DNA of 53,205 nucleotides from DASUBV01 sp035763085 (GTDB lineage Bacteria > Actinomycetota > Actinomycetes > Streptosporangiales > Streptosporangiaceae). The notes below the pieces were generated by a model that worked only from the letters and a program-made list of their open reading frames with translations, ran no database searches and was not told the origin of the DNA. Shown in pieces: positions 34,234 to 42,903 of the stretch (position 1 is the first letter of the stretch; every line of letters begins with the position of its first letter). The position numbers and the translations under genes are program-made. The DNA lies in NCBI GenBank assembly GCA_035763085.1, contig DASUBV010000112.1:1-53205 (forward strand), in the 5' to 3' direction.

Positions 34234-35808
34234 TCACGCCACCCGCAGCGCAGCGCATGAAGTAACGCCGAAATCATCCCGCTGCCAGTGAATTCCCTGA
34301 AGGGCAACCAGCCCCGGGAGCGGGGGACCTTCGGCCTTCCCGGGGCCCCTGAAGCGCGCGGCGGCCGGCGAACTGCCCCGGGCTGCCCTGTGCCCGCGGC
34401 GGGATGCCGGCCTCACCGCCGCTGGCACCGTCAGTCTCTCTTCTTGCGCGGTGCCCGGGGACCGGGTTGCCCGGCTGCCGGCGGGCTCTCGGTGGCCGAG
34501 GTCGGCCTTGCGGGCACCGGGGGGGATGCCGTCACGGTCGGTGCCGGGGGACTCGGCGGCCTCGATACGCCGGTAGGCCCGGTTCCGCAGCCGCAGCACG
34601 ATGGTGGCCAGCAGCGCCGCGATCAGCGAGCCGGTCAGCACCGCGACCTTAGCGTGGTCCTCACGGCCGCCGCCGGTACCGAAGGCCAGCTCGCTGATGA
34701 GCAGGGAGACGGTGAACCCGACGCCGCCGAGCAGGGCCACGCCTGCCACGTCGGTCCAGCTCAGTCCCTCGCCGAGGGTGGCGCGGGTGAACCGGGCCAC
34801 CAGCCAGGTGGCCGCGAAGATGCCGGCGGCCTTGCCGGCGACGAGTCCCGCGACGACGCCGAGCGCGACCGGGTCGGACAGGGCTGTGCGCATGCCGCTG
34901 AGCCCGCCGAGGGTCACCCCGGCGGACAGCAGCGCGAAGACAGGCACCGCCAGGCCGGCTGAGACGGGCCGCAGGCGGTGCTCGAAGTCCCCGGCTGGTC
35001 CCGGTCCCGTGCCAGGGCCGTCACGCCCCGCGCGGCGCAGCACCGGCACGGTGAATGCCAGCAGTACCCCGGCGACGGTGGCGTGCACGCCGGAGGCGTG
35101 CACCAGTGCCCAGGTCACGACGGCCATCGGCAGCAGCAGCCACCAGGACCCAGGACGGCGCCGCACCAGCACGGCGAACGCGGCAAGGGGAACCAGCGCC
35201 GTGACCAGCGGCAGCACCGACACGGCGGAGGTGTAGAACACAGCGATGATCACGATGGCCAGCAGGTCATCGACCACGGCCAGGGTGAGCAGGAACGCGC
35301 GCAGCGCCGTCGGCAGATGCCGTCCCGCCACCGCCAGCACTGCGAGGGCGAACGCGATGTCGGTGGCGCCCGGGATGGCCCAGCCCTTGAGCGCCCCGCC
35401 GCCGGCGCCGGCGGTGAACGCCGTGTAGGCCAGCGCCGGGACGATGACCCCGCCGACGGCGGCGGCGACCGGCACCGCCGCCCGGCGCGGGTCGCGCAGG
35501 TCCCCGGCGGTGAACTCCCGCTTGAGCTCCAGCCCTGCCACGAAGAAGAAGACCGCCAGCAGCCCGTCGGCCGCCCACGTTGCCAGGTCCAGCTGCAGAT
35601 GCCAGGCGGGCGGCCCGACGGTCAGCGTCCGCAGCGACTCATACGCCGCCGACCAGGGCGAGTTCGCCCAGGCCAGCGCCACCACTGCGGCGGCGAGCAG
35701 CAGGGCTCCGCCGATCGTCTCCTCGCGCAGCACCTCGCCGATCCGGCGGGTCTCCCGCCACGAGCCCCGCCGGAACAAGGCCGTCTTGGACTGCGGGGCG
35801 TTGCTCAT
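34234..35808 (-). CDS. nhaA: Na+/H+ antiporter NhaA
   Basis: 524 residues from the ATG at 35808, with GAGGACC upstream. Family hallmarks: GLLAVFFFVAGLELKREF (helix 2-3), GWAIPGATDIAFALAVL, and the ion-binding region TLAVVDDLLAIVIIAVFY with the paired aspartates; the C-terminal half has GVHATVAGVLLAFTVP and GVALLGGVGFTVSLLISELAF. NhaA exchanges two protons for one Na+ across the membrane and protects against alkaline and sodium stress. The last 95 residues are a hydrophilic Pro/Arg-rich tail absent from short homologues. Confidence 0.93.
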   Translation of the reverse strand: MSNAPQSKTALFRRGSWRETRRIGEVLREETIGGALLLAAAVVALAWANSPWSAAYESLRTLTVGPPAWHLQLDLATWAADGLLAVFFFVAGLELKREFTAGDLRDPRRAAVPVAAAVGGVIVPALAYTAFTAGAGGGALKGWAIPGATDIAFALAVLAVAGRHLPTALRAFLLTLAVVDDLLAIVIIAVFYTSAVSVLPLVTALVPLAAFAVLVRRRPGSWWLLLPMAVVTWALVHASGVHATVAGVLLAFTVPVLRRAGRDGPGTGPGPAGDFEHRLRPVSAGLAVPVFALLSAGVTLGGLSGMRTALSDPVALGVVAGLVAGKAAGIFAATWLVARFTRATLGEGLSWTDVAGVALLGGVGFTVSLLISELAFGTGGGREDHAKVAVLTGSLIAALLATIVLRLRNRAYRRIEAAESPGTDRDGIPPGARKADLGHREPAGSRATRSPGTAQEERLTVPAAVRPASRRGHRAARGSSPAAARFRGPGKAEGPPLPGLVALQGIHWQRDDFGVTSCAALRVA

Positions 35809-36301
35809 CGGTCCTCGCTTTCCTGGTTGGGCCAGCCGCTGCCGGGCAGGCATCCCGGCGCACAATCTGGGACCTCACGTCACCACGGTGCCCGCCGGGT
35901 TCCCGGAGGCGCGTGCGGGGCAGATGGTCAGGCAGCGTCCTCAGCGCGCCCGGCTGCCGCCACCTCGGGTGGTAGCGGCCCTGCCGCGGCGCGGCACCCG
36001 TCGGCGTGCGCGGCCCGGGTGGGCGGGCGGGCCCGCGTCGCGTGGCCGGTCCGCATCAGGGCATCATCCGCAAGCGCGACATTCGCATCGACATCGCGGA
36101 ACGCGCGCGGCGCCCGGCACATGGCTTCCCGTCACCCGGCCAGGCCGGCGGGCGCCCGGCAGTGCGGCTGCCATCGTCATCACCTCACCAGACGGACTCA
36201 CTCTGCCCTGGTTTCTTGGTAGCCGGCCGCTGTGCGGAGGGCATGCGCTTGCGGTGGAGGCGATGTGGATGCGCGGCCCTGGTGTCGCCGTGCCGCGCTG
36301 G
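35809..36301. other. 493-base gap between NhaA and baeRF genes
   Basis: No supported gene. Minus-strand frames of 60-125 residues exist but are composition-driven (Arg/Ala/Pro-rich) and resemble no family. It should contain the NhaA promoter (GC-rich, no clear boxes seen) and the 3' end of the baeRF transcript. Confidence 0.4.
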
Positions 36302-37456
36302 TCAGTAGCGCAGCAGCGCGGCCACCGGCTCAGGCCCGGGTACCTGCTGTGCGGGCACTGCGAAGACCGATCCCGATGTGAGCAGCGTGTGCACTGCGGC
36401 GCGGTCCAGCAGGTCCTCATCGCCCGGCTGCGGCTGGTCATGGACGCTCACCTGGAGGGTCTGCGGGTCGGCGGTGCCCCACCGCTGCTCCCCGGCCGCG
36501 ACGAACAACGTGTCCACCCGGCCCTGCAGGGCGGCGCGCACGACTTCCGCGACGGCCCAGGCGGCGCCCTGCCCCCGCCCGGCTGCCTCCTGGTACCGCT
36601 GCGCGGCCTGCTGCCGGGCCTGGGCGAAGACCGGCTGCACGATCGCCCGTGCGCGCTCGTGCAGTTCGGCGGGCCGCAGCTGGTCGGGGCTGCCGGCGAT
36701 GCCCTCTCTCAGCACGTGGGGGTAGCGGGTGAGGCGACGGAACATCGCCTGCACGTAGTCCACCCCGGCCAGCACCAGCGGCGCGGTCTCGGTCTTCAGG
36801 ACCTCCCGCAGCCCGTCGTCCACCTGGCGCAGGAACCGCTCCAGCAGCGACTTGTCCACCTCCCCGCCGGCCCCGTGCCCATGGAACACCACCCGCGCCC
36901 CCGGCCCGCCGCGCCCGGCGACGTGCAGCCCGAGTTCCTTCTCCAGGTCGTCATACTTCAGCGCGTCGCGCAGGCTCGGCGGCACATCGGCCAGCTCCAC
37001 GTCCTGGACGTCGCGCGGGGTCCCCTCCAGGAGCCGCACCCGGTTCTGGCTCAGCGCCAGCACGTAGAAGCGGTGGCCGGCCGCCAGCAGCGTGAGCAGC
37101 GGCTTGACGTGGAACCGGCCCGCCACCACCACCAGCTCCGGGAACTCCTGCGGGAGCCGGAAGGTCCGGGACCAGCCCGGCGCCAGGAACACGGCCAGCC
37201 CGTCGCTCTGGTAGCTCCAGAACGGGTCAGGAATGAGCAGGTCACGGCCCGGCGCGAGGACCTCCCGCGCCGCCGGCGCGCGCAGGCCGGCCGCCGCCAG
37301 CTGCTTCTCCGCCTCATCCAGCAGGTTCCGCAGCCGGATCGGGTCCTGGCCGCTGTCCGGGGTCACCCGGTGGGCGGGCATGAACACCGACACGCACGGG
37401 CCGCCCTCGTGCCCGGCCAGCTCCCTTACGTCTTCCGGCCTCAGCAGGTCAGCCAT
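36302..37456 (-). CDS. baeRF-family protein (bacterial eRF1-like ribosome-associated factor)
   Basis: 384 residues. The N-terminal region starts with MADLLRPEDVRELAGHEGGPCVSVFMPAHR, the standard opening of the actinobacterial baeRF (Vms1/eRF1-like) group. The central domain has RFYVLALSQNRVRLLEG, and the C-terminal domain of L7Ae/eRF1-3 type ends VDTLFVAAGEQRWG and LLDRAAVHTLLTSGSVFAVP. Bacterial eRF1-like proteins have been linked to ribosome rescue or hibernation; peptidyl-tRNA hydrolysis is not shown here. Its presence among ion-transport genes supports a stress role. A tail fragment of a paralogue lies at 21193-21311. Confidence 0.82.
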   Translation of the reverse strand: MADLLRPEDVRELAGHEGGPCVSVFMPAHRVTPDSGQDPIRLRNLLDEAEKQLAAAGLRAPAAREVLAPGRDLLIPDPFWSYQSDGLAVFLAPGWSRTFRLPQEFPELVVVAGRFHVKPLLTLLAAGHRFYVLALSQNRVRLLEGTPRDVQDVELADVPPSLRDALKYDDLEKELGLHVAGRGGPGARVVFHGHGAGGEVDKSLLERFLRQVDDGLREVLKTETAPLVLAGVDYVQAMFRRLTRYPHVLREGIAGSPDQLRPAELHERARAIVQPVFAQARQQAAQRYQEAAGRGQGAAWAVAEVVRAALQGRVDTLFVAAGEQRWGTADPQTLQVSVHDQPQPGDEDLLDRAAVHTLLTSGSVFAVPAQQVPGPEPVAALLRY

Positions 37457-37747
37457 CCCAGCCCTCCCGCCGGCCCTCGCCTGTCATGCACCGGTCCGGG
37501 CCGCGCGGTGCAGGCCTCCCGGCCGCTGCCACGGACTACGCCCAGCCCGCCAGGCCCGCTCGCTCATCACAAGCATCTGCGGTCCTCCTTGCCTTCCCGG
37601 TCCGGCCACTGCCTGTTCCTTGCCATTCCCGGCTCGCTCCAACCCTGAACGCTCCGGAGACCGGGCTGCGTGAGACCAGCCGGCCTCGGGGCGCAGCGCC
37701 CGGCGTGCCCGCGCCGGCAGGCCCTGAACACCGTGCGCTGGCGCTGG

Positions 37748-39328
37748 TCAGTGCTGGTCGTCGCTGAGCCGGGCGGCGTCCAGGTCCAGGCTGTGCTGCA
37801 GCTGCTGACGGGTCGCCTGCCCGATGGTGCCGTCGTCGTACAGGCGTGCCAGCTCGGCGTTCTCGGCGGCGTTCAGGTCGCGATGCAGCTCCCGGTCGGT
37901 CATCCCGTCCGGCTCCGGGGGCCGGTGCCCGTCGATGCGGGCGCGGGCGTGCCCGATCCTGGCCTGCAATCCCGCACGGGCCTGGTCGATCACGTCGTCG
38001 TCGGCGGACTGGCTGGCGGCGAGCTCGTCCAGCCGGGCCAGGGCCGCCTCGGCCAGCCGCAGCCGGGCCACGGTCTCCTCATGGCGCGCGCTGTCCGGCC
38101 GGGCGATCCCGGCCAGCCGCACGAGCGGCTCCAGGGTGAGGCCCTGCACGATCAGCGAGACCACGATGACCGCGGTGGCGATCACCAGGATCAGGTCGCG
38201 CCGCGGCAGCGGGGCCCCGCTGGCCGAGGTCAGCGGGATGGACAGCGCCGCGGTCAGCGGCACGACCCCGCGGGTGCCGGCCCAGGACACCACGGCGGGC
38301 ACCGGCCAGGACAGGCGCCGGGTGCCGCTGCCCCGCTGGGTGACCGCCGATTGCGGGAACACCCACGCGATCCGCGTCACGATCAGCACCCCGGTCACGG
38401 CCAGCGCCTCGGCCGGCCACGCCTCTGCATGCGACAGGTCACGGATCAGGGTCGGCAGCTCCAGGCCGATGAGGCTGAACACCACGCTTTCCAGCAGGAA
38501 GATGACGGTCTGGTAGACCGAGTGCAGCTGCAGCCGGGTCTGGGCGGTGGTGATCCGCGCCCGCCGCGCGCCGACCACTAGCCCGGCGACGATGACCGCC
38601 ATCACCGGCGAGACGTGCAGCGCCTGGCCGAGCACGTACGCCGCGTACGGGGTGATGAGCGCGATGACGGTTTCCAGCACCGAGTCAGCGACGCGGCGCC
38701 GCAGCCGGATGACGCCGGCGGCGACCACGGCCCCGGTGATCGCGCCGCCGGCCGCCAGGACCGCGAACTGCCCGGCGCCGTGCACCAGCGCGCCGCCGAA
38801 ACCGGTCCTGGCGGCTGTCCCGGCGACCGCGAAGGCGACCGCGATCTGGAACAGCACCAGGCTGGTCGCGTCGTTGAACAGGCTCTCGGCCTGCACCAGC
38901 GCCTGCACCCTCGGCGGCAGCGACAGCCGCCTGCCCAGTGCGCTGACCGCCACCGGGTCCGTGCTGGCCAGCACCGCGCCCAGCACGAACGCCATGCCCG
39001 CCGGGACAGCCGCCACCGCCCACGACACGGCGGCGACCGCGGCCGCCGACGCCAGCACCAGGCCCACCGCCAGCACGGCCACCGGCCGCCACACCGCCCG
39101 CAAGTCGCGCCAGGGCAGTTCCTCGCTGGCCGCGTACAGCAGCGGCGGCAGCACCACCAGGCTGACCACATCAGGTGCAACATGGACTGCCGGGACGCCC
39201 GGCAGCAGGCCGACGACCAGCCCCGCGATCACCAGCAGAGACGGGGCGGGCACCCGCAGCCGGCCGGCGAAGGCCGCGACCACCGTGCCCAGCACCACCA
39301 GGAACAAGATGACCTCGATACCGCGCAC
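37748..39328 (-). CDS. CPA1-family Na+/H+ antiporter
   Basis: 526 residues from a GTG at 39328; an in-frame extension to 39409 is possible. About 12 membrane helices, with LPPLLYAASEELPWRDLR, the motif GAVLASTDPVAV, and ESLFNDATSLVLFQIAVAFA containing the ND ion-binding pair. WAGTRGVVPLTAALSIPL is the conserved C-terminal membrane element. A soluble tail of about 110 residues with helical, charged sequence follows, as in the YjcE/NhaP-like group. With NhaA it gives the block two independent Na+/H+ exchangers. Confidence 0.9.
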   Translation of the reverse strand: MRGIEVILFLVVLGTVVAAFAGRLRVPAPSLLVIAGLVVGLLPGVPAVHVAPDVVSLVVLPPLLYAASEELPWRDLRAVWRPVAVLAVGLVLASAAAVAAVSWAVAAVPAGMAFVLGAVLASTDPVAVSALGRRLSLPPRVQALVQAESLFNDATSLVLFQIAVAFAVAGTAARTGFGGALVHGAGQFAVLAAGGAITGAVVAAGVIRLRRRVADSVLETVIALITPYAAYVLGQALHVSPVMAVIVAGLVVGARRARITTAQTRLQLHSVYQTVIFLLESVVFSLIGLELPTLIRDLSHAEAWPAEALAVTGVLIVTRIAWVFPQSAVTQRGSGTRRLSWPVPAVVSWAGTRGVVPLTAALSIPLTSASGAPLPRRDLILVIATAVIVVSLIVQGLTLEPLVRLAGIARPDSARHEETVARLRLAEAALARLDELAASQSADDDVIDQARAGLQARIGHARARIDGHRPPEPDGMTDRELHRDLNAAENAELARLYDDGTIGQATRQQLQHSLDLDAARLSDDQH

Positions 39329-39701
39329 GCCGCCGGCCCCTGCCTGCTCGATCCGCCACAAACGCCGACCAGACTTCCCGGCACGCCGCTCCAAGCCTAT
39401 ACGGCACACGTGCCTGCGCCATGGCAGCGCCAGCCCCAGACCGGTTCGTGAGCCGCAGGTGCCAATGGGACGAGGCCGAGGCCTGGTGCCTGCGGGCGAA
39501 GGCGCTGCCTGCCGAAGCCGGCCGCCAGCGGGACACGGCTGCTGCCCTGTACCGCCGCGTCGGTGCCAGCCCCGCTGGATGCCCGAACCGGCGAGCTAGC
39601 ACATCGCCTCCTGCTCGTGCGTTCTCGTTTACCTCCTGTCTCTCCGTCTCGCCAGGGGCGTTGGTCCCTGAACTGGACAGCAGCGTGGGAAGGTTGCCGT
39701 A
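39329..39701. other. Intergenic stretch upstream of the CPA1 gene
   Basis: No gene is supported; short plus-strand frames carry no recognisable pattern. It should hold the divergent promoters of the CPA1 gene and the small gene at 39702. Confidence 0.4.
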
Positions 39702-39914
39702 ATGAAGTACCAGACGAGGATTACCGACACCACGGTGGAAGTCACCTGGCCCGGTGGCGCTGTCCGCTGCTACCCGGTTCCGGCGGGCACCAGCCCGGCG
39801 GCGTACGCGCTGCGGTGCGCCGAGCGCGCCAGGGTCAGCGACTGCCTGGCCGCTATCCGGATTGAAGACCGCCCGCGCCGGCGAGGCAAGAGGAGAGGTC
39901 CCGCACCGCATTAG
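39702..39914 (+). CDS. Small hypothetical protein, 70 residues
   Basis: The ATG at 39702 has GGGAAGG eight bases upstream. The protein begins with a beta-like segment (MKYQTRITDTTVEVTWPGG), then a short helix-forming part and an Arg-rich tail. No family is recognised, but the first 55 residues have normal protein composition and a good start. It ends 24 bases before the stop of the convergent molybdoenzyme gene. Confidence 0.55.
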   Translation: MKYQTRITDTTVEVTWPGGAVRCYPVPAGTSPAAYALRCAERARVSDCLAAIRIEDRPRRRGKRRGPAPH

Positions 39915-39937
39915 GCCAGTGACAAGCGCCGCCTATG

Positions 39938-42871
39938 TCATCCGGCTGGCGGCTTGACGTCGGCCGCCGGGAGGGTAAACGCCGCGGCAGTTGGCTTGAC
40001 CGGCCGCATGAGCCAGCGCGGGCGACGGGTGCCGTCCGGCGAGACGGACCCGGCCGGCCGGGTCCGCGCCAGCCACCGCTGGTAGACCTCGTGCGCCTGG
40101 GCGGTGTCCACGGCGATGTCGCCGTGCTTGTCGCCGGCCTCCGCCGGGCCGACGCGGACCGCCTGGTGCCAGCAGTGCATCCCGGAGATCGGGTCAGGGT
40201 GGACGGGGAAGGTCAGGTTCTGGTGCACTCCGGTGTCGCTCCACCAGATCCGCTGGCTGTCCGGGTCGGCCGACTCGTAGGGCCCGGCCGGGGCGCGCCG
40301 GGAAACCGCCCAGCCGTCGGCGGAGTGGTCAAGGCCGACGGTGGCCATCATCGCGCCGGCGCCGCGCGGTCCGCCCTCTAGCCGCCACCGGCCCATGTGG
40401 TGGCTGCAGGCGACGGTGCCAGGCCTGATTCCCTCGGTGACCCATGCCTTGGCGACGAAGTGCCCGATCTCCGTCGTCACCCGCACCAGGTCGCCGGTGC
40501 GGGCGATACCGAACCGGGCGGCGTCGCGCGGGTGGATCCACACCGGGTTGGTGTGCGCGAGCTCGTCCAGCCACTTGGCGTTCGCCGAGCGCGTGTGGAT
40601 CTGCGTCGGCAGCCGGAACGTGGACAGCAGCACGACCTGGTCGTCGGCTAGCTCCGACGGGTGGACGTGGCTGCGGATGTAGCCGGGCAGGGCGTGCTCC
40701 GGCCACCCCCAGTCGGCTAGCGTGGAGGACCAGAACTCCAGCCGACCGGACGGGGTCGGGAACCCGCGCCGGGTGACCCCGTCGATCATGACCCCGGCCG
40801 CTCGCCGGCCCTGTGAGTCGGGGGACGGCGCGCCCTGCGGCGCGATGTTCGGGTCCGCCGGGGCCGGCATCGGGGTGTAGACCCGCCCGAACGGGTCGGC
40901 GTGCGCGCCGGCCAGCTCGGCCGGGGGCACCTCCTGCTCGTGCAGCGCGCCCTGCCCGCGGCTCACCTCGAACGCACCGTACCGGCGCATCCACGCAAGC
41001 GGCGTCAGCCCCTCCGCGGCCGCCCGCTCCGGCAGCCCCGGCACCGAGTGCTCGAACATCCAGCCGTAGTACTCATCCACGGTGAGCTTCTCGCCCGGCC
41101 GCGCGACCGACTCGTAGTACCGCCGGATGCCGAGCGACCCGTCCGGGTCGATGCGCCAGGACAGCTCGATCCAGAACTCGTTCTCCTCCCACACCTCGCC
41201 CGGGTTGACCTCGCGCGTGTCGCTGACCGGCGAACCGGAACGCTCCCGCGCGGCCCGCAGTACCGGCTGCCGGAACCCGACCCACTGGCCGTCGTACTGC
41301 TCGTAGGAGTGCGTGTCGTGCCGCTCCGAGCCGACCCCCATCGGCAGCACGTAGTCGGCGAAGTAAGCGGACTCGTTCCAGGTCGGGGTCAGCGCGACGA
41401 AGCAGCCGACCAGCGACTCATCGCGCAGCACCTCCATCCAGCTCAGCCCGTCCGGGTTGGTCCACAGCGGGTTGTAGACCCGGGTGAAGTAGGTGTCCAG
41501 CCGCCCGCGCCCGTCCTTGAGGAAGTGCGGCAGCAGGAACGACATCTCGTTCTGGGCCAGCGGGTACTCAAGCGGCCAGGACAGTTCCTGCCACACGCCC
41601 GGGTGCGGCGGCACGTGGACGGGTCGCGGCACGAACTTGTTCCACGCGTTCGGGAACGTGCCGCCGCGGGTCGCGACGGCGCCAAGCAGCGCCGAGATCA
41701 GGAACAGGGTGCGCGACACCTGCCAGCCGCCGAGGTTCCCCGCCGCCGCCGAGCGCCACGAGTGGCACGAGAACCGGTGGCCCGCGCCCGCCACGATGTC
41801 CGCGACCTCGGCCAGCGTGCCCGCCGGGATGCCGGACTCGGCTGCGGCGAACTCGAACGTGAACTCCGCGTACAGCCCGGAAAGCACCTCCTCGAACGCC
41901 TCGAACGTGACCGGCAGGCCCGGGTGGCACGAAGTGAGGTACTCGGCCCAGTTCCACCAGCGCCGCACGAACTCGCGGTCGTAGGCCCTCGACCGGATGA
42001 GGTGGCTGGCGATCGCCAGGTTGACCGCGGCCTCGCTGCCCGGCTGGGTCGGCAGCCAGTAGTCCGCGTGGGTGGCGGTGTTGGACAGCCGGGTGTCGAG
42101 CACGATGACCTTGGCGCCGTTGGCTCGCGCCTCGGTGATGCGCTGCGCGTGCGGGTTGAAGTAGTGCCCGGACTCCAGGTGGGCGCTGATCAGGTAGATC
42201 ACCGCGGCGTTTGCGTGGTCCGGGCTGGGCCGGTCGATGCCCATCCAGAACTGGAACCCGGTCCGGCCGCCGCTCGAGCACACGTTGGTGTGCGAGTTGT
42301 GCCCGTCCACTCCCCAGCTGGCCAGGACCCGCTCGGTGAACCCGTCCTCGCCCGGCCGGCCGATGTGCACCATGATCTCGTTCTGCCGCGATTCGAGCAG
42401 CGCGGTCCTGATCCGGGTGGCCAGCGCGTCCAGGGCCTCGTCCCAGCTGATCCGCTCCCAGCCGCCGCTGCCGCGCGGCCCGGACCGGCGCAGCGGGTAC
42501 AGGATGCGGTCCGGGTCGGTGACCTGGTTGAGCGTGGCCGGCCCCTTGGCGCAGTTGCGGCCGCGGGAGCCGGGGTGCTCGGGGTTGCCCTCGAACTTGC
42601 GGACCTGCCCGGTGTCGCGGTCCACGTAGGCGAGCAGCCCGCAGGCCGACTCGCAGTTGAAGCACGTGGTCGGCACCAGCGTGTAGTGCTTCTCCTCCCG
42701 CCTCGGCCAGGCACGGGAGGACAGCTCAGCCCAGTCGTCCCAGCGCTCCTTCGGCGGGAACGCGGCCAACTGCCCCCCGCTCGCGCCCTGGTAGAACGTC
42801 TCGCCCCGGGCCTGCGCCGCCTCCCGCGCGGCCGACACCCCGCAGCCCGGCTCCTCCGGCTCGTCAGTCAT
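39938..42871 (-). CDS. Molybdopterin oxidoreductase, catalytic subunit (Psr/Phs/Ttr-like)
   Basis: 977 residues. The N-terminal [4Fe-4S] site is formed by Cys 70, 73, 77 and 107 (TCFNCESACG then GRNCAKG). The molybdopterin domain follows, with SAHLESGHYFNPH, VIVLDTRLSNTATHADYWLP and a C-terminal MopB-binding region (PVWIHPRDAARFGI). Cys198 in NVCSSGG is a candidate Mo ligand. No twin-arginine signal is seen, so the protein may remain cytoplasmic. It lies 32 bases downstream of the ferredoxin-NrfD gene on this strand. With SQR and persulfide genes nearby, a sulfur-compound substrate (polysulfide, thiosulfate or tetrathionate) is inferred; formate or other substrates are not excluded. Confidence 0.85.
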   Translation of the reverse strand: MTDEPEEPGCGVSAAREAAQARGETFYQGASGGQLAAFPPKERWDDWAELSSRAWPRREEKHYTLVPTTCFNCESACGLLAYVDRDTGQVRKFEGNPEHPGSRGRNCAKGPATLNQVTDPDRILYPLRRSGPRGSGGWERISWDEALDALATRIRTALLESRQNEIMVHIGRPGEDGFTERVLASWGVDGHNSHTNVCSSGGRTGFQFWMGIDRPSPDHANAAVIYLISAHLESGHYFNPHAQRITEARANGAKVIVLDTRLSNTATHADYWLPTQPGSEAAVNLAIASHLIRSRAYDREFVRRWWNWAEYLTSCHPGLPVTFEAFEEVLSGLYAEFTFEFAAAESGIPAGTLAEVADIVAGAGHRFSCHSWRSAAAGNLGGWQVSRTLFLISALLGAVATRGGTFPNAWNKFVPRPVHVPPHPGVWQELSWPLEYPLAQNEMSFLLPHFLKDGRGRLDTYFTRVYNPLWTNPDGLSWMEVLRDESLVGCFVALTPTWNESAYFADYVLPMGVGSERHDTHSYEQYDGQWVGFRQPVLRAARERSGSPVSDTREVNPGEVWEENEFWIELSWRIDPDGSLGIRRYYESVARPGEKLTVDEYYGWMFEHSVPGLPERAAAEGLTPLAWMRRYGAFEVSRGQGALHEQEVPPAELAGAHADPFGRVYTPMPAPADPNIAPQGAPSPDSQGRRAAGVMIDGVTRRGFPTPSGRLEFWSSTLADWGWPEHALPGYIRSHVHPSELADDQVVLLSTFRLPTQIHTRSANAKWLDELAHTNPVWIHPRDAARFGIARTGDLVRVTTEIGHFVAKAWVTEGIRPGTVACSHHMGRWRLEGGPRGAGAMMATVGLDHSADGWAVSRRAPAGPYESADPDSQRIWWSDTGVHQNLTFPVHPDPISGMHCWHQAVRVGPAEAGDKHGDIAVDTAQAHEVYQRWLARTRPAGSVSPDGTRRPRWLMRPVKPTAAAFTLPAADVKPPAG

Positions 42872-42903
42872 TGTCCGTCAGTCCCTTTCGACCTCACTGC
42901 TTG

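Noticed and set aside
35928..36122. 64-codon minus-strand frame in the NhaA/baeRF gap
   Set aside because: Part resembles a natural sequence (FRDVDANVALADDALM), but no start signal or family supports it.
35444..37648. 734-codon plus-strand open frame
   Set aside because: Antisense to NhaA and baeRF, which both show clear family motifs on the minus strand.
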